A DNA stretch of 32,575 nt from Paenibacillus ginsengihumi DSM 21568 (GTDB lineage Bacteria; Bacillota; Bacilli; Paenibacillales; NBRC-103111), in NCBI RefSeq assembly GCF_000380965.1, contig NZ_KB905606.1:1-32575 (forward strand), in the 5' to 3' direction. Below are positions 14,401-22,151 of the stretch, piece after piece. Below the pieces are notes generated by a model. That model did not search any database. It was not told where the DNA came from and saw only the letters and a program-made list of their open reading frames with translations. The position numbers and the translations under genes were made by a program. Every line of letters begins with the position of its first letter. The first letter of the stretch is position 1.

Positions 14401-14440
14401 CGCCCTCGTATGCTGTCAAGCTTGCCCGTTTGTCCGAGCG

Positions 14441-14487
14441 TGTCGCTTTTCTTCTAGTTCTGCCGCATTTCTTCTAGTTTTGTCGGG
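14441..14487 (+). repeat. 20-bp direct repeats with Spo0A-box-like cores
   Basis: TGTCGCT (14441), TGCCGCA (14461) and TGTCGGG (14481) are spaced exactly 20 bases apart, each resembling the Spo0A box TGTCGAA. The first two units also share TTTCTTCTAGTT. They lie just upstream of the sigma-H promoter of spoIIAA, where Spo0A activates this operon in Bacillus. Matches to the box are five or six of seven. Confidence 0.5.
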
Positions 14488-14490
14488 AAG

Positions 14491-14518
14491 GAAGGAATAG
14501 GAAAACCCGGCGTAGAAA
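14491..14518 (+). promoter_or_regulatory. Sigma-H promoter for the spoIIA operon
   Basis: GAAGGAATA (14491-14499) fits the -35 RWAGGAXXT except at its last base. AGAAA (14514-14518) fits the -10 HGAAT except at its last base. The spacer is exactly 14. Transcription would start about 25 nt before the spoIIAA initiation codon. Confidence 0.6.
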
Positions 14519-14549
14519 GAGTGGGGCAGAATGGGAAGGAGTGAGCACC

Positions 14550-14903
14550 TTGAGTTTGCAAATCGAGTTGGAAAACCGCAGTAGCGCGTTAATCGTCCGG
14601 CTGAAGGGCGAGCTTGATCATCATACGGCGGAAACGGTCCGCAAGAAGATGGAGGAAGCGATTGAAGCGGGAGATATCCGCCATATCGTGCTTAGCTTGA
14701 AAGAGCTGTCCTTCATGGACAGCTCGGGTCTGGGCGTCATTCTGGGACGCTACAAGCAAATTACGGCCAAAGGCGGGAAAATGGTCGTATGCGATGCCAA
14801 CCCCTCCGTATTCCGGTTGTTCGAAATGTCGGGGCTGTTTAAAATTTTGTCCGTTCAAGATACGGAATCGCAAGCGATTGCCAGTTTGGAGGTCGTATCA
14901 TGA
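14550..14903 (+). CDS. spoIIAA: Anti-sigma F factor antagonist SpoIIAA
   Basis: A STAS-domain protein that, when unphosphorylated, releases sigma-F from SpoIIAB in the forespore. I chose a TTG start at 14550. It gives 117 residues, the length of B. subtilis SpoIIAA, with an N-terminus [10 protein letters not shown] that aligns from the first Met. AAGGAG lies eight bases upstream. A GTG at 14541 is also in frame but directly abuts the ribosome site. The SpoIIAB phosphorylation site S58 is present in [18 protein letters not shown] (54-71). [11 protein letters not shown] (20-30) is also conserved. It overlaps spoIIAB by four bases (ATGA), so the operon is translationally coupled. Confidence 0.95.
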   Translation: MSLQIELENRSSALIVRLKGELDHHTAETVRKKMEEAIEAGDIRHIVLSLKELSFMDSSGLGVILGRYKQITAKGGKMVVCDANPSVFRLFEMSGLFKILSVQDTESQAIASLEVVS

Positions 14904-15346
14904 AGGAGCGGAATTTTATGATCCTGCAATTCGCCAGCCGGTCGGAGAACGAATCGTTCGCCCGCGTCGCCGTGGCGGCTTTCGTCTCGCAGCTCGACCC
15001 GACGCTGGAGGAGCTGACGGATATCAAGACGGTCGTCTCCGAAGCTGTGACGAATTCGATCATTCACGGATACGAGCACCGTACCGACGGCATTGTCACC
15101 ATCACGGCGGAGATCGAGGACGAAACGGTATACATCACGATCGAGGACAAAGGGGCGGGCATCCAGGATCTGGAGCTGGCCAAGCAGCCGCTGTACACCT
15201 CCAAGCCAGAGCTGGAACGCTCAGGCATGGGCTTTACGATCATGGAAAACTTCATGGATGAGATCGAAATATGGACGGCCGTTGGCGAAGGCACGAAGAT
15301 CCGAATGAAGAAGCGAATCGAATCGAAAAAAGCGATGTTCAATTAG
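14900..15346 (+). CDS. spoIIAB: Anti-sigma F factor and serine kinase SpoIIAB
   Basis: A 148-residue GHKL-fold kinase that binds sigma-F and phosphorylates SpoIIAA. The N box is E48-A-V-T-N52 in [15 protein letters not shown], the G1 box is DKGAGI (83-88) and the G2 box is RSGMGF (107-112). [11 protein letters not shown] (96-106) forms the ATP lid region. B. subtilis SpoIIAB aligns nearly end to end, with a start two residues later. The ATG overlaps the spoIIAA stop, and sigF begins 11 bases after its stop. It is an unremarkable, complete member of the operon. Confidence 0.96.
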   Translation: MKERNFMILQFASRSENESFARVAVAAFVSQLDPTLEELTDIKTVVSEAVTNSIIHGYEHRTDGIVTITAEIEDETVYITIEDKGAGIQDLELAKQPLYTSKPELERSGMGFTIMENFMDEIEIWTAVGEGTKIRMKKRIESKKAMFN

Positions 15347-15357
15347 GGGTCTGATCT

Positions 15358-16113
15358 ATGGACGTGGATTTGAAGCACGCCTCACACAGCTATTTGGACG
15401 ACAATGAGGTCAAACGGCTGATCGCGCTTAGCCAAGCCGGCGACAATGTGGCCAGGGAAACGCTGGTTAACTGCAATATTCGTCTGGTCTGGTCGGTCGT
15501 TCAGCGGTTTCTCAACCGGGGGTACGAGGCCGAGGATTTGTTTCAAATCGGCTGCATCGGCCTGCTGAAATCGGTGGACAAGTTTGACCTCTCCTACGAC
15601 GTGAAGTTTTCCACTTACGCCGTCCCGATGATTATCGGCGAAATTCAGCGCTTTCTGCGCGACGACGGAACGCTGAAGGTCAGCCGCTCCTTGAAGGAGC
15701 TGGCCAACAAAATACGCAAGACGAAGGACGAGCTGTCCAAGCGGCTCGGCCGGCTGCCGACGGTGAACGAGGTGGCTGAGGAGCTGTCCATTTCGCCGGA
15801 GGATGTGGTGCTCGCCCAGGAGGCGAACAAGCCGCTGTCCTCGATTCACGAGACCGTCTTCGAGAACGACGGCGATCCGATTACGCTCATGGATCAGATT
15901 GCCGACGACACTCAGGACAAATGGTTCGAGAAGCTGGCTCTGAACGAGGCGATCGGCGCGCTGAGCGAGCGGGAGCGGCTCATCGTCTATTTGCGCTATT
16001 TTCGCGACCAGACGCAGTCGGAGGTGGCCAGCCGCCTCGGCATCTCGCAAGTGCAGGTTTCCCGTCTCGAGAAAAAAATACTGCAATCGATAAAGAACCG
16101 GATAGCTCAGTAG
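15358..16113 (+). CDS. sigF: RNA polymerase sigma-F factor
   Basis: A 251-residue sigma-70 family factor, the first forespore-specific sigma. Region 2 contains YEAEDLFQIGCIGLLKS and FSTYAVPMIIGEIQRFLRD (about 56-102). Region 3 spans about 105-180, and region 4 ends with the helix-turn-helix QSEVASRLGISQVQVSRLE (220-238). Its length is near that of B. subtilis SigF (255). The ATG at 15358 has a modest AGGGG site. It is held inactive by SpoIIAB, encoded just upstream. The stop lies inside the operon terminator stem. The sequence is closer to SigF than SigG by context, since SigG would lie by spoIIGA. Confidence 0.95.
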   Translation: MDVDLKHASHSYLDDNEVKRLIALSQAGDNVARETLVNCNIRLVWSVVQRFLNRGYEAEDLFQIGCIGLLKSVDKFDLSYDVKFSTYAVPMIIGEIQRFLRDDGTLKVSRSLKELANKIRKTKDELSKRLGRLPTVNEVAEELSISPEDVVLAQEANKPLSSIHETVFENDGDPITLMDQIADDTQDKWFEKLALNEAIGALSERERLIVYLRYFRDQTQSEVASRLGISQVQVSRLEKKILQSIKNRIAQ

Positions 16114-16131
16114 CTGTCCGGTTCTTTTTTT
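16095..16131 (+). terminator. Terminator of the spoIIA operon, overlapping the sigF stop
   Basis: GAACCGGATAGC (16095-16106) pairs with GCTGTCCGGTTC (16113-16124), with one G-U pair and a 6-base loop, followed by seven T residues. The left arm encodes the last sense codons of sigF. Further GC-rich dyads (GCGGGCT/AGCCCGC and GCCCCGCCGGGGC) lie at about 16150-16193 without T-runs. Confidence 0.9.
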
Positions 16132-16223
16132 GGAGCTGTCGCGGGCTTGCCGCACAGCATTGAGCCGCAGCCCGCTTTAGCCCCGCCGGGGCTGCCCGCA
16201 CAATTTTTGCCATGGCGGCCGGA

Positions 16224-16254
16224 GCATGGCTTCTCCTTCCTTTGGAACATACTA
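16224..16254 (+). promoter_or_regulatory. Possible sigma-G promoter for spoVA genes
   Basis: CATACTA (16248-16254) matches the forespore -10 CATNHTA fully. GCATG (16224-16228) matches the -35 GHATR, but the spacer is 19, one or two bases too long. A perfect palindrome CTACATCCATGTAG at 16252-16265 overlaps the -10. The B. subtilis spoVA operon is read by sigma-G. Confidence 0.4.
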
Positions 16255-16315
16255 CATCCATGTAGAGCCTCTTTCGTTTAGGATCATGCTGCAAATGAGG
16301 TAAGGAGGGAATTTC

Positions 16316-16948
16316 ATGCAGCCCGCTTCCGTTCCGACCGTCTATTTGCGCCTGCGCAAAAGACTGAGCATTCGCCGCGGCGAAGCGGTGCTCCTCGGCC
16401 AGGCCGCACAGTTGATCGCGGACCCGGCCTATGAAGAAGCGCTGCACCGTATTGTGCTCTACCGTCCGCGCGAAAACGACGGCAACATCGTGCTGATCGA
16501 TATGATGCTGATCGTCGAACGCATCCGGGCCAGCTACCCTTTGATGCAGATCGAGCATTTCGGCGAGCCTCACTGTCTTGTGGAGGTGGGCGATCCGCCC
16601 AAACCGCCGAATATTATCTTCATTATCATCGTATGGCTGCTCTTATTTATCGGATCGGGCCTGGCCATTATGAATTTTCACGCCGACGTCAGCATGGCCG
16701 AGGTGCATGCCCGCATTTACCGGCTGGTGACAGGGCTGGATAATGATCGGCCGCTGCTGTTGCAAATCCCTTATTCAATCGGCATCGGGGTCGGAATGGT
16801 CGTGTTCTTCAACCATCTGTTCAAGAAAAAATTCAACGAAGAGCCGAGCCCGCTCGATGTCGAGGTGTTCTTGTACCAGGAGAGCGTCAACCATTACATT
16901 GTGACGGAGGAATACGGCAAAATGCACGACAGGACGGGTGCGACTTGA
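16316..16948 (+). CDS. spoVAA: Stage V sporulation protein AA
   Basis: A 210-residue membrane protein of the SpoVA complex, which moves dipicolinic acid into the forespore and out at germination. A soluble N-terminal half (VYLRLRKRLSIRRGEAV at 9-25) is followed by transmembrane helices at about 98-120 (IIFIIIVWLLLFIGSG) and 152-168 (YSIGIGVGMVVFFNHL). The C-terminus shows the conserved EPSPLDVEVFLYQESV segment. The start ATG follows TAAGGAGGG. It overlaps the next gene through the sequence TTGA, and the order spoVAA-spoVAB is as in Bacillus. Confidence 0.92.
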   Translation: MQPASVPTVYLRLRKRLSIRRGEAVLLGQAAQLIADPAYEEALHRIVLYRPRENDGNIVLIDMMLIVERIRASYPLMQIEHFGEPHCLVEVGDPPKPPNIIFIIIVWLLLFIGSGLAIMNFHADVSMAEVHARIYRLVTGLDNDRPLLLQIPYSIGIGVGMVVFFNHLFKKKFNEEPSPLDVEVFLYQESVNHYIVTEEYGKMHDRTGAT

Positions 16949-17373
16949 GTGCGCTGCTGACAGGCTTCGCTCTCGTCTTTATCGGCCTCGCCGGCGGTCT
17001 CGTCGTCGGCAGCGGGATGGTCGCTTTCCTGGTCGTGCTGAATATCATACCGAGGTTGGCGCAAATTACGAACTCGTACAGCAAAATTCGCTTCTATGAG
17101 CGAGCGGTCGTCCTCGGCTCCGTGTTTTTTACGTGGACCGATATGTTTGATTGGAACTATCGCTTTTTTCCGCTGGCTGCCGCCTTTGTCGGTCTGCTGG
17201 CCGGCGCTTTTGTCGGGATGCTGGCGGCGGCGCTGACAGAGGTTATCAATGTGCTGCCGATTTTGGCCAAGCGCGTTCGTCTGGATACATACATCATGTG
17301 GCTGCTGATGGCCATGATCCTGGGCAAAGTGTTCGGATCGATTGCGGATTGGCTCGGCTGGCTCGGACCTTGA
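16945..17373 (+). CDS. spoVAB: Stage V sporulation protein AB
   Basis: A 142-residue membrane protein of the SpoVA system with about four hydrophobic helices, including FALVFIGLAGGLVVGSGMVAFLVVL (8-32), FPLAAAFVGLLAGAFVGMLAAAL and a final LLMAMILGKVFGSIADWL. The start is a TTG at 16945 that overlaps the spoVAA stop TGA, which implies translational coupling; its own ribosome site is weak. Length equals B. subtilis SpoVAB (141). The gene that follows is spoVAF rather than spoVAC. Confidence 0.9.
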   Translation: MSALLTGFALVFIGLAGGLVVGSGMVAFLVVLNIIPRLAQITNSYSKIRFYERAVVLGSVFFTWTDMFDWNYRFFPLAAAFVGLLAGAFVGMLAAALTEVINVLPILAKRVRLDTYIMWLLMAMILGKVFGSIADWLGWLGP

Positions 17374-17399
17374 ACTGTTTCGGGAGGATGATGGATACG

Positions 17400-19370
17400 A
17401 TGACCAAGCAATTCAGAAAAGCCCGTCTGTTAAAAGGAAAGCCGGCCCGCAGGCCGGATGCCGGCAGGAAGCTGATCATCGACAGCGAGGGCAACATTAT
17501 CGAGGACTTGCCGGAGGAGGCGCAAGGCTTGGAGGCTGCGCCGCGCGAAGCGGCGGAGACCGGCGAGGCGGCCGGTCGCCCGGAGCATGCCGGGGTCCAG
17601 GCTGGCGCGACGGAGCATGGTCAAGCCGGGAATCACGCGGCGCAGCCCGCCGGCACCGGCTTGACGGTGCGGACAACGAGAGGCGAATCCGCCGCCGCTC
17701 ATGGAGCAAACCAGCCGTCCGGCGGCGCGAAGTCTGCCGGCATGCCGTGCAACGATCCGGAAGAAACGCTGACTTACGAGGAGCAGAAGCTGAAGGAAGA
17801 AGACCGGATTTTCCCTGACTTTAACGACTTGAAGCGGGTGCTGGAGGAAAAGGTCGGCTTGAACAAAAGCTTCGACGTCGTCTTCCGGGAGATGGTGTTC
17901 GGCGGCACGAAGACGGGCATTTTCTACTACAACGGCTTTGCCAAAGACGTCGTGCTGACGACGATTCTGGAGCGGCTCTCCTATGCCGACAGGCTGCTTA
18001 ACGTCAAGGAAGGAGAGTCGGCGGACGCGCCGGGGGCTCCGGGCATCAGAGAGCGCGCGGAAGGCGAGCGGGGCGAGGCGGAGCAGAGGCAGGGCGGAGA
18101 AGGGGCGGCGCAGCGCCGCACGGCGATCATTGAGCTGTTCGACGAAGCGCTCATTCCGCATATTCAGGTCAAGAAGACCGACCGGCTCAAGGAAGCGGTC
18201 GATTACGTGGCGATGGGCGGAACGGCTTTCTTCTTTGAGGGCGAGACGAAAGCGGTGCTCGTCGATGCCAAAACATTCCCGTCGCGCACAACTGAGGAGC
18301 CGGATTTGGAGCGGGTCGTTCGCGGCTCCCGCGACGGGTTCGTGGAGACGCTGCTCACCAACGTGACGCTCGTCCGCCGCAGGCTGCGCGATCCGCGGCT
18401 TATGCTGGAGATTATGAAATCCGGCGAACGGACGCAGACCGACGTCTGCCTCGCTTACATTCAGGATATTTGCGATATGGATCTGGTCGAGTCGATTCGG
18501 GACAAAATCCGTCAGGTGAAGGTGGACGGACTGCCGCTGGCCGAGAAGCAGCTGGAGGAGCTGATGTTCGATAACAGCTGGAATCCTTATCCGATGGTGC
18601 GGTATTCCGAACGGCCCGACGTCATCACGGCCCATCTGCTGGAAGGTCATGTCTGCGTCTTTGTCGATACGTCCCCTTCGGTGATGATTTTGCCGACGAC
18701 ATTTTTCCATCATGTGCAGCATGCCGAGGAGTACCGGCAGACGCCGACGGTGGGAACTTACCTGCGATGGGTGCGCTTTTTGGGCATTGCCGCCTCCCTG
18801 TTCCTGCTGCCGCTCTGGCTGCTGATGGTCATTTCGCCGGAGCTGAAGCCGGCCGGGCTCGACTTTCTCGGCCCGCAGAAGGCAGCCAAAATTCCGCTGA
18901 TCGGCCAGTTCCTGATCGCCGAGCTGGGCATCGACCTGATGCGGATGGCCGCCGTCCATACGCCGACGCCTCTGGCTACCGCCATGGGCCTGGTGGCCGC
19001 CATTCTGATCGGCGATATCGCCGTCAAGGCGGGGCTGTTCGTCAACGAAGTCATCCTGTACCTGGCCGTGGCGGCCATAGGCACGTTCGCCACGCCCAGC
19101 TACGAGCTTAGTCTGGCCAACCGGATCGCCAGGCTGTCGCTGCTCGTTCTGGTGGCGCTGTTCAAGGTGCCGGGGCTTGTCATCGGCGCGACGGTGTGGG
19201 TCATTCTGCTGGCGACGCAGCGCTCGTACAACGCTCCTTATTTGTGGCCGTTCATCCCGTTCAACCTGAGAGCGATGGCGGATATCGTCATCCGCCGCCC
19301 GTTCAATACGGTCAAGACGCGCCTCAGCCTCACGAAGCCGCTGGACAATACGAGACAGCCCCGCCGCTAA
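17400..19370 (+). CDS. spoVAF: SpoVAF / GerA-type spore protein with long N-terminal extension
   Basis: A 656-residue GerA-family membrane protein, far longer than B. subtilis SpoVAF (about 490). Residues 1-120 are a low-complexity Ala/Gly/Glu-rich extension. The conserved soluble domain begins at about 130 (FPDFNDLKRVLEEKVGLNKSF) and is interrupted by a Glu/Gly/Ala/Arg-rich insert (about 203-240) before IIELFDEALIPHIQVKKTDRL. The membrane part includes the family stretch PTTFFHH, RFLGIAASLFLLPLWLL (about 459-475) and four or five further helices up to about 612. FVETLLTNVTLVRRRLRDPRL and ALLPT-like GHVCVFVDTSPSVMILP are typical GerA/SpoVAF signatures. ATG codons at 17388, 17391 and 17400 all follow GGGAGG; I took 17400. 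It functions in the spore inner membrane during germination. Confidence 0.85.
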   Translation: MTKQFRKARLLKGKPARRPDAGRKLIIDSEGNIIEDLPEEAQGLEAAPREAAETGEAAGRPEHAGVQAGATEHGQAGNHAAQPAGTGLTVRTTRGESAAAHGANQPSGGAKSAGMPCNDPEETLTYEEQKLKEEDRIFPDFNDLKRVLEEKVGLNKSFDVVFREMVFGGTKTGIFYYNGFAKDVVLTTILERLSYADRLLNVKEGESADAPGAPGIRERAEGERGEAEQRQGGEGAAQRRTAIIELFDEALIPHIQVKKTDRLKEAVDYVAMGGTAFFFEGETKAVLVDAKTFPSRTTEEPDLERVVRGSRDGFVETLLTNVTLVRRRLRDPRLMLEIMKSGERTQTDVCLAYIQDICDMDLVESIRDKIRQVKVDGLPLAEKQLEELMFDNSWNPYPMVRYSERPDVITAHLLEGHVCVFVDTSPSVMILPTTFFHHVQHAEEYRQTPTVGTYLRWVRFLGIAASLFLLPLWLLMVISPELKPAGLDFLGPQKAAKIPLIGQFLIAELGIDLMRMAAVHTPTPLATAMGLVAAILIGDIAVKAGLFVNEVILYLAVAAIGTFATPSYELSLANRIARLSLLVLVALFKVPGLVIGATVWVILLATQRSYNAPYLWPFIPFNLRAMADIVIRRPFNTVKTRLSLTKPLDNTRQPRR

Positions 19371-19389
19371 AGCGGGCAGATGTCCCGGC

Positions 19390-19420
19390 AAGCCCCCCGT
19401 TTTTGCAGCGGCGGGGCTTT
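19390..19420 (+). terminator. Hairpin after spoVAF, weak terminator
   Basis: AAGCCCC (19390-19396) pairs with GGGGCTT (19413-19419). No T-run follows, so termination strength is doubtful. It is also followed directly by the lysA leader. Confidence 0.4.
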
Positions 19421-19524
19421 GGCACTCCTTGCGGAAGTCAGCGAATGAAGCTTTCTTGTTGTCTTCTCCGGGGACATATGATAATTTAGAGAAAATGTCT
19501 TTACAGGAGAAGAGGGAATACCGG

Positions 19525-20856
19525 ATGTACTTGCATGGCACCAGCACCATCAACGAACGCAACCATTTGGAAATCGGCGGCTGCGATACGGTCGAATTGG
19601 CCGCTGCGTACGGAACGCCGCTTTATGTCATGGACGAGGCGCTGATCAGGCAGCGCTGCAGCGAATATATGGAGGCTTTTCGCGCATCCGGTCTGAAATT
19701 TCAGGTAGCCTATGCGAGCAAGGCTTTTTGCGTCATGGCGATGTGCCGCATCGTCGAAGAGGAAGGCCTGGCGCTGGATGTCGTCTCCGACGGCGAGCTG
19801 TACACGGCGCTGAAGGCCGGCTTTCCGGCGCAGCGGATTCATTTTCACGGGAACAACAAAACGCCTGAAGAAATCGGGATGGCGCTTGACGCGGGGATCG
19901 GCTGCTTCGTCGTCGACAACGCCGTCGAGCTGCATATGCTCAATGCGATCGCCGGGGAGAAAGGGGTGCGGGCCAACATCTTGCTGCGCATCACTCCGGG
20001 CGTAGAAGCTCATACGCACGAATATATATCGACCGGCCAGACCGACTCGAAGTTCGGATTCGATCTGGAGAACGGCGCGGCCTTCGAGGCGGTGAAGCAG
20101 GCCGCCGATTTGCCGAACGTCGAGCTGCTCGGCGTGCATTCGCATATCGGGTCGCAAATTTTCGAGGTAGACGGCTTCCGCCTGGCGGTCGAGAAGGTGG
20201 CCGCCTTCGCGGCGCACGTTCGCGACAAGCTAAGCCTCGTATTCCGGGTGATCAATCTCGGAGGCGGCTTCGGCATCCGCTATACCGAAGGCGATACGCC
20301 GCTGCCGGTGGCAGCTTACGTCCAAGCGATCGCCGAGGCGGTGAAGGAGCAGTTCGGGAACCTGCGGTATCCGCTTCCGGAAATTTGGACCGAGCCGGGG
20401 CGCAGCATTGTCGGCGATGCCGGCACAACGCTGTATACGGTCGGCACGTACAAGGACATCCCCGGCGTGCGCAAATATGTGGCGGTGGACGGCGGGATGA
20501 CCGACAACCCGCGTCCGGCGCTGTACGACGCGCGGTATGAGGCGATGTTGGCGAACCGCGGCGGCGATCCGGCCGAGGAGGTCGTCTCCGTGGCCGGCAA
20601 ATGCTGCGAGAGCGGCGATATGCTGATCTGGGACGTGAAGCTGCCGGCTGTCAGGAGCGGCGACATTCTCGCCGTTTCGTGCACGGGCGCCTACAACTAC
20701 GCCATGGCCAGCAATTACAACCGCCTGCGCCGGCCGGCGGTCGTCTTCGTCAAGGACGGCAAGGCGGACGTTGTTGTGAAGAGGGAATCGTACGATCATT
20801 TGCTCGGCAACGATCTGATTCCGGAAAGAATGCTGAAGGTAACGCGGCCTGTTTAA
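19525..20856 (+). CDS. lysA: Diaminopimelate decarboxylase
   Basis: A 443-residue PLP enzyme catalysing the last step of lysine synthesis, from meso-diaminopimelate. The Schiff-base lysine is K66 in VAYASKAF. Other family motifs are LDVVSDGELYTA, FHGNNK, LLRITPGVEAHTHEYISTGQ, GVHSHIGSQ, the phosphate-binding LGGGFGIRYTEGD, EPGRS and the substrate-binding Cys in GKCCESGD, then GAYNYAMASNYN. I used the ATG at 19525, after AGGAGAAGAGGGA, since it gives the B. subtilis-like N-terminus MYLHGTS. The frame is open further upstream to 19429. Its position after spoVAF is as in Bacillus. A strong terminator overlaps the stop. Confidence 0.94.
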   Translation: MYLHGTSTINERNHLEIGGCDTVELAAAYGTPLYVMDEALIRQRCSEYMEAFRASGLKFQVAYASKAFCVMAMCRIVEEEGLALDVVSDGELYTALKAGFPAQRIHFHGNNKTPEEIGMALDAGIGCFVVDNAVELHMLNAIAGEKGVRANILLRITPGVEAHTHEYISTGQTDSKFGFDLENGAAFEAVKQAADLPNVELLGVHSHIGSQIFEVDGFRLAVEKVAAFAAHVRDKLSLVFRVINLGGGFGIRYTEGDTPLPVAAYVQAIAEAVKEQFGNLRYPLPEIWTEPGRSIVGDAGTTLYTVGTYKDIPGVRKYVAVDGGMTDNPRPALYDARYEAMLANRGGDPAEEVVSVAGKCCESGDMLIWDVKLPAVRSGDILAVSCTGAYNYAMASNYNRLRRPAVVFVKDGKADVVVKRESYDHLLGNDLIPERMLKVTRPV

Positions 20857-20872
20857 TACAGGCCGTTTTTTT
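20845..20872 (+). terminator. Terminator overlapping the lysA stop
   Basis: CGGCCTGT (20845-20852) and ACAGGCCG (20858-20865) are perfect arms with a 5-base loop and seven T residues after. The loop contains part of the lysA stop codon. Confidence 0.92.
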
Positions 20873-20913
20873 CGCATGATGCGCTCCCCGGGCCGCTGCC
20901 GGCCGACGCGCAT

Positions 20914-20942
20914 TTGTGCTAAGCCCGATTTCAGTGTAAAAT
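20914..20942 (+). promoter_or_regulatory. Sigma-A promoter for ppiB
   Basis: TTGTGC (20914-20919) and TAAAAT (20937-20942) are separated by exactly 17 bases. The transcript would start near 20949, about 55 nt before the ppiB ATG. Confidence 0.65.
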
Positions 20943-21003
20943 AAGGAAGATTTGTTGGCGGCGGCAGGCCGCCTGCGGATAATGATACGAAGGAGCGACG
21001 AAC

Positions 21004-21435
21004 ATGGCAAAACAAGCGACCATCAAAATGGCAGACGGCAACGAGGTAGTGCTCGATTTGTTCGATAAAGACGCGCCGAACACAGTGGCGAATTTTGAGA
21101 AATTGGCCAACTCCGGCTTTTATGACGGATTGACGTTTCACCGCGTCATCCCCGGCTTTGTCGCCCAAGGCGGCTGCCCGCACGGAACCGGCACCGGCGG
21201 GCCAGGCTACACGATCAACTGCGAGATCAACCCGAACAAGCACGAGCGCGGCACGCTGGCAATGGCTCATGCGGGCCGCAATACCGGCGGCAGCCAGTTC
21301 TACATCTGCTATCAGCCGCAGCCTCATCTCGACGGCCAGCATACGGTGTTCGGCAAAGTGAAATCGGGGATGGAGCATGTCGACAAGTTCAAGGGCCACG
21401 ACAAGATGGAGTCGATTCGCGTCACGGACGTGTAA
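21004..21435 (+). CDS. ppiB: Peptidyl-prolyl cis-trans isomerase, cyclophilin type
   Basis: A 143-residue single-domain cytoplasmic cyclophilin that speeds proline isomerisation during folding. Catalytic and binding residues typical of the family are present: [13 protein letters not shown] with the essential Arg at 47, then [37 protein letters not shown] core, quoted here only by its parts GGSQFYI and LDGQHTVFG. No signal peptide is present. The ATG follows CGAAGGAGCG. It is a single-gene unit between the lysA terminator and the riboflavin promoter, as in Bacillus. Confidence 0.94.
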   Translation: MAKQATIKMADGNEVVLDLFDKDAPNTVANFEKLANSGFYDGLTFHRVIPGFVAQGGCPHGTGTGGPGYTINCEINPNKHERGTLAMAHAGRNTGGSQFYICYQPQPHLDGQHTVFGKVKSGMEHVDKFKGHDKMESIRVTDV

Positions 21436-21489
21436 CCGCGTGCGGGCCGCATCCCGGACAACTTCATTGACAAACGGCTTGCCGGGCAC

Positions 21490-21518
21490 TGGACAAAACC
21501 GGCGAACCGATTTATACT
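21490..21518 (+). promoter_or_regulatory. Sigma-A promoter of the rib operon
   Basis: TGGACA (21490-21495) and TATACT (21513-21518) are separated by exactly 17 bases. Predicted start near 21525, about 26 nt before the FMN aptamer. Confidence 0.7.
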
Positions 21519-21550
21519 GATGACTAAACCTTAAATGCATAAGCTTAGTA

Positions 21551-21706
21551 CCTTTCGGGGCAGGGTGAAATTCCCTACCGGCGGTGATATCCGGCTTCCG
21601 CGGGAAGCCGGTTCAGTCCGTGACCCGTGCGGCAGACGACCGGTCTGCCGCCGGTGGACCCGGTGCGATTCCGGGACCGACAGTTACAGTCTGGATGGGA
21701 GAAGGG
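21551..21706 (+). ncRNA. FMN riboswitch (RFN element)
   Basis: The sequence follows the RFN consensus block by block: GGGGCAGGGTGAAATTCCC, ACCGGCGGTGATA, GTTCAGTCCGTGACCCG, a variable GC-rich hairpin (GCGGCAGAC / GTCTGCCGC), GGTGGACCCGGTGCGATTC, CGGGACCGACAGTTACAGTC and TGGATGGGAGAAGG. The closing P1 helix pairs CCTTTC with GAGAAGG. It binds FMN and lowers expression of the riboflavin genes. Open frames that run through it on the plus strand are not genes. Confidence 0.97.
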
Positions 21707-22151
21707 GACAAGCGCGATCGCATTCATATTTCGCTTCTGTTAGTGCACAATTTCACAAGCAGCGGCAGCCGGTGCGGAAGCTCGTTTTTTCGCATGCGGA
21801 ACGCCGGCGGCGAGATTCGTTGCGGCAAGGTGGTTCGATGATTCGGACGGCTCTCGTTTCCGGTGCTTTGGCGTCGGCAGCCTTGGCGTTCTGCGTATGC
21901 TTTGCGGCAGATGCCTGGCTTTGCTGTGGCCGTATCCCGGCATCGCAGCCGGGTCGATCGTCGGCATGCAGGCCTGGAGCCGCTTGGAGGGCTGACTGCC
22001 CCCGCCGCTGCTGCCATGCTGTGAAAAGCTTAACTGAAGTGCGGGATCGCTTTTTCGCGCCTAACATACCTTTTCTTCAATCTCATGCCCCTTTTTCGCT
22101 GAAGAGAAAGAGGGCTTTTTTGCGTTAAGGGCAAAGAGAGGAGAGAAGCGG
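21707..22151 (+). other. Long leader between the FMN aptamer and ribD
   Basis: 445 bases without a supportable gene. A frame from an ATG at 21838 encodes a hydrophobic, Ala- and Cys-rich start (MIRTALVSGALASAALAF), but it has no good ribosome site and ends in Arg-rich low complexity. A weak GCTTCTG/CGGAAGC stem followed by TCGTTTTTTCG lies at about 21734-21790. The clear terminator is at 22087. Confidence 0.5.
22087..22121 (+). terminator. Intrinsic terminator in the rib leader (likely riboswitch output)
   Basis: GCCCCTTTTTC pairs with GAAAGAGGGC across an 8-base loop, and six T residues follow. It stands about 380 nt downstream of the aptamer and just before the ribD ribosome site, the place expected for FMN-controlled attenuation but unusually far away. 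Confidence 0.75.

Noticed and set aside
17151-17399. Upstream extension of the SpoVAF frame over spoVAB
   Set aside because: It overlaps spoVAB in another frame and translates to Arg/Gly-rich nonsense. ATG codons after GGGAGG at 17388-17402 are better starts.
17430-19562. 710-codon minus-strand frame opposite spoVAF
   Set aside because: A shadow frame created by GC-rich codon bias. The plus-strand protein is a clear GerA/SpoVAF family member.
21535-22128. 197-codon frame through the FMN riboswitch
   Set aside because: The RNA element explains the first part. The rest (from an ATG at 21838) ends in Arg/Cys-rich sequence without family similarity or a good start site.
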